Assembly: GCA_049889695.1 (NCBI GenBank)
Contig: JBMHCX010000018.1
Span: 192,506 to 256,505 of the forward strand
Origin: WTJH01 sp049889695
GTDB lineage: Bacteria; Bacteroidota; Bacteroidia; Flavobacteriales; Flavobacteriaceae
Length of the DNA stretch: 64,000 bases
Reading direction: 5' to 3'
Shown: one piece after another, positions 58,282 to 64,000 of the stretch
Position numbering within the stretch: the stretch's first letter is position 1
How the letters are laid out: each line of letters starts with the position of its first letter
Made by a program: the position numbers and the translations under genes
Notes under the pieces: generated by a model
What the model was told of the DNA's origin: nothing
Databases searched by the model: none
What the model saw: the letters and a program-made list of their open reading frames with translations, nothing else

Positions 58282-61200
58282 TTGAAACGACTTATATCCA
58301 TATTAGTGATGGTTTCCGCCATTTCTTTCGGTCAGCAGATGACCTCGAGAGAAATGAGTGCGTTGGGTGGGCAGTCCGTCAATGGTACCCAGCTTATTGT
58401 TAATATCGGGGATTTTGTTATCAATGAAAATCTCTCTGGACCGCAGTTGTACAATGGTTTCATTTATACTATCCGAGAATACGACACCAGCTCTCCTACT
58501 ATCATATCTACCACTGTAAACAGCAGTAACACCTTACTCGAGGTAAGCTTTAATGAAAATGTCTTCTCGAGTTTTAGTAGTAATACAGCTACTGGGACTT
58601 TAGATATTCAAGACTTTGTTTTGAGCTTGAGTGGAGGCACGGCCACACTTTCTAGTACTACACCAACAAGTTTAAGCGCCAGTGGAACGGTTTACACCCT
58701 AGGGATCGCCCTTAACGGGTTCCCGAGTGGTCAGGAGACGGTAACCGTAAACCTACAACCCAATGCTGTATTTGACTCCGCAGGGAATGCTGCAGCGAGT
58801 ATGCAAAGTAGCAATACAGCCCAGCTCAATCCCTGCACTACCCTCCCAATGGCTAACCTGAGCAGCAATGCTGTCTCCAATACGCTTTGTTCAACTTATT
58901 CGGATGTCGTCTTTACAGCGAGTACGAACGCACTTAGCCCAACCTATGTGTTTTTGATTAACAATCAGGAGTACCAGAACGGAACTAGTGCTGTCTTTTC
59001 ACATACAAGCGCAGATTCCTATACACTCTCCCATGGAGATATTGTTTCTGTTCGCGTTGAAACTCCTTCGGGATGTAGCAGTACAGCAAGTCTAAGCATA
59101 ATTCTCAATGAACTTACTGCTGCCGATAGCATCTCTGCTAGTCAAACGCTTTCTTCCATAGGGGAGATTCCAGCCACACTGCAAGGATCTGCAGCTGTTT
59201 CATCCGGAACCATTAGCTACCAATGGCAACAGTCAACAGATGGAGGAATTACCTTTACAAACATCAGTAGTGCTACAGGTCAAAATCTTAGCTTTAGTGA
59301 GGGAGTTACGGTCGATACACATTACAGGAGAATTACTAAAAGCTCTTTAAATAGTATTGTTTGTGAAGAAATTTCTAATGTAGTATTCATTCGTGTAAGT
59401 CAGGTTCCAGATGCTGTTTGCAGCTATGCAATAAGTTCCCTAGGTGGGCAGTATTCTAATGGCGACACCCTAATCCTTAACCTTGGAGGACCTGTCATCC
59501 AAGAAACAACCAATGGACCTACTCTTTTCAATGGGTTTATATACACAATTCGACCTCGACCAGCGATTGTATCTTCTACTCTAAACGAGACGAATACGGA
59601 GATTACGGTCGAATTTAATGAAGCGGTATACTCAACTAGTTCGAGTGGACAAGCCAGCGGAACACTCGAGATCAATGACTTTGAATATTCCATAAACGGG
59701 GGAACGGCAACACTATCGAGCACTACACCAACCAGCATTTCACAAAGTGGAAAAGTGATTACTCTTGGGGTCGCTTTAAACGATCCGATTAGCGGAGAGG
59801 AAACGATCACGATCAATATACCTGCGAACTCGGTTTATAATTCAGGCTCTGTAGCAGCCAGTGAAGTACAACGCAACAATACCGTTCAGCCCAATCCGTG
59901 TGTGATTCCTCCAACACTTACCCTTTCCAGTACACTCCTTCAAAGTACGGCTTGCGGTGATGAAATGGTTACCCTCACGGCCAACTCAAATGCTTCCAAC
60001 GCTAGCTATACCTTTAACATCAATGGAGTAGATTACAATACTACAAGTGGAAGTTTACAAATCTCTGCCACTCACTTAGTTGCTGGCTCTGGCCTAGTGA
60101 CGGTTACCGTAGAAAATAACTATGGTTGTACTCAGGTCGTCACTGCCGTGTTTGTGCAAAATATTATTAGTACCGTTGGAACGGTTACGGGTGCCCAAAG
60201 TGTTAACGCTGCAGGAATGATCCCATTGCCACTTCAGGGCACAGCAGCCGTAGCATCTGGAACGATTAGCTATCAGTGGCAATTTAGTTCAGACGATATT
60301 ACCTATGCAGATATCAGCGGAGCCACCAATCAAAACTACACGTTCACTGGTGGAATCAACGGGACTACTTATTACCGAAGAGTGACGACCAGCACTTACA
60401 ATGGCGTTAGTTGTTCAGAAGCATCTAACAGTGTTCTTGTGGAACTGAATCAAGTACCGGACGGCATATCTAATTTTGAGATTAGTTCGTTTGGGGGAGA
60501 AAGAGGTAATGGTCCACAAGCCATCATTAATCTTGGCGGAACCGTTATCAATGAACGACTCAGCTCTACCCAAGGATATCAAGGGTTTATATATACCATC
60601 CGCCCACTCCCCTACATCAGTTCAACAAGTCTCAACAGCTCCAACACTCAGATTGAGGTGAACTTTAATGAAGCTGTGTTTACAGATTTCAGTTCCAATA
60701 TGGCTACGGGAACATTGATGGTAGACGACTTTGAGCTCAGTATCCAAGGAGGAACGGCTACCCTTTCGAGTACTACACCTCTGCAAGTGAGCGGAAGTGG
60801 CCTTCAATACACATTAGATATCGCTCTCGACGGATATGTTAGTGGAACCGAAACCATTACTGTTCAACTGAAAGAAAGTCAAGTAGTAGATTCCGGAGGA
60901 AATCCATTGAATGCTCAACAAAACAATAATCAAGTAAGCACAAATGCTTGTGTGAGTACTCCAACGCTTAATTTAACCGATAATACAGCCAATCAAGCTT
61001 TCTGTAGCTATAACACGGTCATCGTAACGGCTAGTTCTGATGTGCCAAATGCGACCTATGTCTTTAGGGTGAATGGAGTTGAAACACAAAACAGCAGCAG
61101 TACCACCTTCCGCATGACCGACGTCGCTACTGCAACAACTGCAACTCATACGATAGAGGTAGATGTAATAAGTCCTGCAGGATGTAGCCATACAGAAACA

Positions 61201-63801
61201 TTAACGGTCTTTGGAAATGTTATCATTGACCCAGGAACCATTAGTGGTGGACATACGATTAGCAGTATTAATCAGCAACCATCTGCATTGACCGGTACTG
61301 TAGCTCAAGCACAAGGAAATGTTAGCTATCAATGGCAAGCCTCTACAAACGGTACAAACTTCAGTAATATTGTAGGTGCTACGTCCGCAACCTACACCCC
61401 CTTGAGCGTCACGCAAACAACCTATTACCGCCGAAATACGATCAGCACCTATGGTAGCAGTTTATGTGCCGCTATGAGTAATGTTGTGAGCATTACTTAT
61501 GATTTGGATACTGTGGCTCCGAATTTAATCTCTACTGCAAACCCATGTAGCGACAACAGGATTTTCACCTTAAATTTTGATGAAAAAGTATTTAACACCT
61601 CCAATGGAACAGGCGATATCGGAGTTAGTGATTTCAGATTTGCCATCAGTTCTGGAAGTGCAGCATTGAATAGCACTACACCTATTGGCATTACGACAGA
61701 GCTAACAGACGATGGATACAGCGTTCATTTGGAAGCTAATCTTGTGGGCTATGCTACTCGGAATCAGATATTGATTGTTTCTATTTTAAATGTCCTCTAC
61801 GACGCTAATGGCAACCGTATACCATCCGCAGATATGATTCAATACATCTTCTTATGTGTGGATAACGACCAAGATGGCATTCCGGATACTGAAGACGAAT
61901 GTCCGGATACCCCAGGAGGTGAGGCTGTTAACGAAAACGGATGCTCCTTGAGTCAGTTAGATTCCGATAATGATGGAGTAAGTGATGCGGATGACCTCTG
62001 CCCAGATACTTTACCAGGAAGAACCGTGAATGACGATGGCTGTTCCTTATATCAGCTAGATACGGACAACGATGGTATTAACGATGCTGAAGATAACTGT
62101 GTAGAAACCGCGAATGCGACTCAGGCAGATAATGACAATGACGGTATTGGAAATGCTTGTGATCCCGACCCTGTAATTACAACACTTATTTCTGAAATCG
62201 GGGAAGATGCTACTACCGGTACTTTTGTGGGACTCATCAATGCTTTCGATATAGATAATCTTGATGTTCAAGTCACTATTTCTAACGCAGAAGATCTATT
62301 CACCTTAGAGGGGGACAACATCATCCTTTCAGGTGAATTAGACTACGAGACACAAACAGAACATGTTATTTACATCAATGCCGTGAGCGAACGTGGGGCG
62401 TCTACTACCTCAGTCACCGTTCCTGTGTCCGATATTCCAAATACGACTTACACGGGATATTTCTTTATTACAGTTTTCGATGTAATGAACGAATCGATCG
62501 ATGCTAAGGTTGACTACAAACGCTATTTCCATCCGCTCAACAAAGGGGTTGGAAAATGGAAAATACGCAAGCGTATTACAGGTGGTCCAGACGCACACCT
62601 CTTTGTTATCCGAGAATCTGAAAGTGATGGTCCTGTCGGTGGAGAAAAAAGCAACGACCCAGAGGCAGAAGGCTTCCTAGATTTCATTACTCCTCCAGAT
62701 TTTGAAAACCCGCAAGACCATAACAGAGACAACATCTACGAAGTCCTTGTTACCTATGAAAATATGGACGACGGTGCTTCTGAAGTTCCTATCCCAGTGA
62801 CTCAATTCCAGCTGCAAGTTCCGGAAGGACGCCCACGCGTCATTGAACTACAATCGCGCCTGGCGAATCCTACAGATGATACAGATGCCGATGGTATAGC
62901 CGATGTGATCGATAATAGCCCATTAGTATTTAACCCAACTCAAACAGATGAAGATGGAGACGGTATTGGAGATGTATCTGACGATTTTGATCACGACGGT
63001 GTTTGGAATCCTTATGATAACTGTCCAGATACCCCATTGGGCGAATTAGTTGATGAAAATGGTTGTGTGTTAATCAACTTCCCCGTAGAGAACTTTAGGG
63101 TATCAAAAATTGAAAAATGTGCTGATAACCACAGTATAGAAGTCAGTATTCAAGGTTGGAATAGAAATGACTTTATCCTAAGGGTAAGCGGACCGACTAC
63201 GAATTACAATCAGGCCGTAAATCAGCGGGTGGTTCGATTATCTGAATTGAGTGCTGGAACCTATGATATCTGTATTACTGTCGATGGAATTCCGGCCGCT
63301 GAATTTGAACGTTGTTTCCGTGTAACCATCAATGATCCTGAAGGTCTCGATGTATTAAGTCAATACAATGTTGGAGAAGAAATAGTTTATTTCAAACTCA
63401 GTGGCGGAAGCAATTACACCATAGTCCACAATGGAAAAACCATCCAAACCAGTGATACCAACTACGCACTACACTTGGCTAAAGGGGTCAACAAAGTCCG
63501 CATCACTACAGGGATTGAGTGTCAGGGTATCTTTGAACAAGAATATATTAACTCCTATGATATTGCTGTTGCGCCTAATCCATTCCAGAATGAATTACAG
63601 TTGTTCGTAGGAGGAACCGATAGAGAAGCTTTGGTAGAAATTTATACGGCAGACGGGAAACAAATTTTCGGACGTCTATATTCTTTGAGTCCTGCGAACA
63701 GAAGCATACGAATTAACACGACAGACTTTAAACAAGCGAGTTACTACCTTAAAGTAAAAGCCCAAACAGTAGACCAATCCTTGTTAATCATAAAAGAATA
63801 A
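58282..63801 (+). CDS. 1,839-residue T9SS-exported protein with three tandem ~350-residue modules and TSP3 repeats
   Basis: The start is TTG at 58282, giving signal peptide MKRLISILVMVSAISFGQQ; no usable ATG precedes it and the next ATG would remove the signal. Three modules (about 21-380, 382-730 and 731-1073) each begin with an SxGG...GFIYTIR block, then an SbsA-like Ig domain (VxFNEAVF), a Cys-containing Ig domain and an Ig segment with SYQWQ. A fourth partial Ig (1075-1190), thrombospondin type 3 Ca-binding repeats (about 1193-1295, DNDQDGIPDTEDECPDTP), a cadherin-like domain, more TSP3-like repeats (about 1530-1600) and a T9SS type A sorting domain (about 1760-1839, VAPNPFQNELQLF) follow. 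It is a cell-surface adhesin-like protein. Confidence 0.87.
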   Translation: MKRLISILVMVSAISFGQQMTSREMSALGGQSVNGTQLIVNIGDFVINENLSGPQLYNGFIYTIREYDTSSPTIISTTVNSSNTLLEVSFNENVFSSFSSNTATGTLDIQDFVLSLSGGTATLSSTTPTSLSASGTVYTLGIALNGFPSGQETVTVNLQPNAVFDSAGNAAASMQSSNTAQLNPCTTLPMANLSSNAVSNTLCSTYSDVVFTASTNALSPTYVFLINNQEYQNGTSAVFSHTSADSYTLSHGDIVSVRVETPSGCSSTASLSIILNELTAADSISASQTLSSIGEIPATLQGSAAVSSGTISYQWQQSTDGGITFTNISSATGQNLSFSEGVTVDTHYRRITKSSLNSIVCEEISNVVFIRVSQVPDAVCSYAISSLGGQYSNGDTLILNLGGPVIQETTNGPTLFNGFIYTIRPRPAIVSSTLNETNTEITVEFNEAVYSTSSSGQASGTLEINDFEYSINGGTATLSSTTPTSISQSGKVITLGVALNDPISGEETITINIPANSVYNSGSVAASEVQRNNTVQPNPCVIPPTLTLSSTLLQSTACGDEMVTLTANSNASNASYTFNINGVDYNTTSGSLQISATHLVAGSGLVTVTVENNYGCTQVVTAVFVQNIISTVGTVTGAQSVNAAGMIPLPLQGTAAVASGTISYQWQFSSDDITYADISGATNQNYTFTGGINGTTYYRRVTTSTYNGVSCSEASNSVLVELNQVPDGISNFEISSFGGERGNGPQAIINLGGTVINERLSSTQGYQGFIYTIRPLPYISSTSLNSSNTQIEVNFNEAVFTDFSSNMATGTLMVDDFELSIQGGTATLSSTTPLQVSGSGLQYTLDIALDGYVSGTETITVQLKESQVVDSGGNPLNAQQNNNQVSTNACVSTPTLNLTDNTANQAFCSYNTVIVTASSDVPNATYVFRVNGVETQNSSSTTFRMTDVATATTATHTIEVDVISPAGCSHTETLTVFGNVIIDPGTISGGHTISSINQQPSALTGTVAQAQGNVSYQWQASTNGTNFSNIVGATSATYTPLSVTQTTYYRRNTISTYGSSLCAAMSNVVSITYDLDTVAPNLISTANPCSDNRIFTLNFDEKVFNTSNGTGDIGVSDFRFAISSGSAALNSTTPIGITTELTDDGYSVHLEANLVGYATRNQILIVSILNVLYDANGNRIPSADMIQYIFLCVDNDQDGIPDTEDECPDTPGGEAVNENGCSLSQLDSDNDGVSDADDLCPDTLPGRTVNDDGCSLYQLDTDNDGINDAEDNCVETANATQADNDNDGIGNACDPDPVITTLISEIGEDATTGTFVGLINAFDIDNLDVQVTISNAEDLFTLEGDNIILSGELDYETQTEHVIYINAVSERGASTTSVTVPVSDIPNTTYTGYFFITVFDVMNESIDAKVDYKRYFHPLNKGVGKWKIRKRITGGPDAHLFVIRESESDGPVGGEKSNDPEAEGFLDFITPPDFENPQDHNRDNIYEVLVTYENMDDGASEVPIPVTQFQLQVPEGRPRVIELQSRLANPTDDTDADGIADVIDNSPLVFNPTQTDEDGDGIGDVSDDFDHDGVWNPYDNCPDTPLGELVDENGCVLINFPVENFRVSKIEKCADNHSIEVSIQGWNRNDFILRVSGPTTNYNQAVNQRVVRLSELSAGTYDICITVDGIPAAEFERCFRVTINDPEGLDVLSQYNVGEEIVYFKLSGGSNYTIVHNGKTIQTSDTNYALHLAKGVNKVRITTGIECQGIFEQEYINSYDIAVAPNPFQNELQLFVGGTDREALVEIYTADGKQIFGRLYSLSPANRSIRINTTDFKQASYYLKVKAQTVDQSLLIIKE
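58345..61500 (+). repeat. Three tandem large modules within the T9SS gene
   Basis: Module starts lie near 58345, 59425 and 60472, periods of roughly 1,080 and 1,050 nt. Each repeats the order GG/FIYTIR block, STT-rich SbsA-like Ig (GGTATLSSTTP in all three), PNP/NACV-type Cys segment, and YQWQ Ig. Confidence 0.8.
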
Positions 63802-63804
63802 TCC

Positions 63805-64000
63805 ATGCGGAAGCTGCCTTTAATTCTATTGTTAACACTGATAAGTTTTGGATGTAGTAGCGGAGACATCTCCGCCCCTGCTCCCGAGGCTTTTGAACTC
63901 ACTTTCCCTGAAAACAACAGCCTTTGTTTAGAAGGGCAAGTCCAAAACGCACTCCAAAGTCAAGTGCGTTTCCGGTGGACTTATAGCACCCACGCTACCG
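63805..64000 (+). CDS. Lipoprotein, 5' end only (cut by window edge)
   Basis: ATG 63805, 3 nt after the T9SS gene stop, reads a lipoprotein signal with lipobox LISFGCSS, then a mature start with FELTFPENNSLCLEGQ and VRFRWTYS. This is the look of an FN3- or Ig-type beta domain in envelope lipoproteins (segments of the SLCLxG...FxW type recur in such proteins). About 65 residues are visible. It is probably co-transcribed with the preceding gene; the rest is outside the window. Confidence 0.75.
   Translation, partial: MRKLPLILLLTLISFGCSSGDISAPAPEAFELTFPENNSLCLEGQVQNALQSQVRFRWTYSTHAT

Overview
The window reads as a chromosome segment of a marine-type member of Flavobacteriaceae (Bacteroidota). 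The evidence is type IX secretion (T9SS) C-terminal sorting domains, SpII lipoproteins with Cys-Lys/Ser-rich starts, promoters of the TTTG-N19-TAnnTTTG kind, few Shine-Dalgarno sites, a Bacteroidota-type arginine operon whose carbamoyltransferase looks like the N-succinylornithine form, and the flavobacterial gene order ftsK-lolA-lptG-ribBA.

From 1 to 34 kb most genes are housekeeping. The 5' part of ilvD lies at the left edge. It is followed by an aldehyde dehydrogenase/nitroreductase pair, a second nitroreductase, comM (yifB), a DinB-like protein, and dsbD-tilS. A tight nine-gene arginine block (9.35-18.2 kb) comes next: GNAT acyltransferase, argG, argC, proC, argD, argF', argB, argE-like and argH, with an integral membrane acyltransferase-like gene attached. 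Then come lpdA (antisense), a two-TM potassium-channel-like gene, nhaC, a peroxiredoxin-thioredoxin-small protein operon, ftsK-lolA-lptG-ribBA, a TauE/SafE permease, tRNA-Ser(TGA), an AhpD-like/MFS pair and a DMT transporter.

From 34 to 64 kb the window is accessory and almost wholly devoted to cell-surface proteins. Two very large lipoproteins carry arrays of BspA-type (DUF285) repeats. The second adds InlB-like and DUF5011 modules and ends in a cupredoxin-like domain with a complete type-1 copper ligand set. A compact operon (43.6-56.6 kb) follows: two secreted phage-tail-collar-like proteins with three HxH motifs each, a 3,101-residue T9SS cargo with LamG-like domains and an unrecognised central region, a 591-residue secreted protein sharing a module with the giant, and a 44-residue lipoprotein. 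After a reverse-strand pair of membrane genes comes a 1,839-residue T9SS cargo built from three tandem copies of a roughly 350-residue module. The start of another lipoprotein is cut by the right edge.

The strongest leads are the tail-collar/giant T9SS operon as a possible fibre- or adhesin-like surface assembly, the cupredoxin-BspA fusion, the internal higher-order duplication in a BspA array, and the arginine operon with signs of succinylated intermediates headed by a Cys-rich GNAT enzyme. A small secreted-protein gene at 39.0-39.3 kb is broken by a one-base frameshift. All calls come from reading the sequence; no database search was possible.
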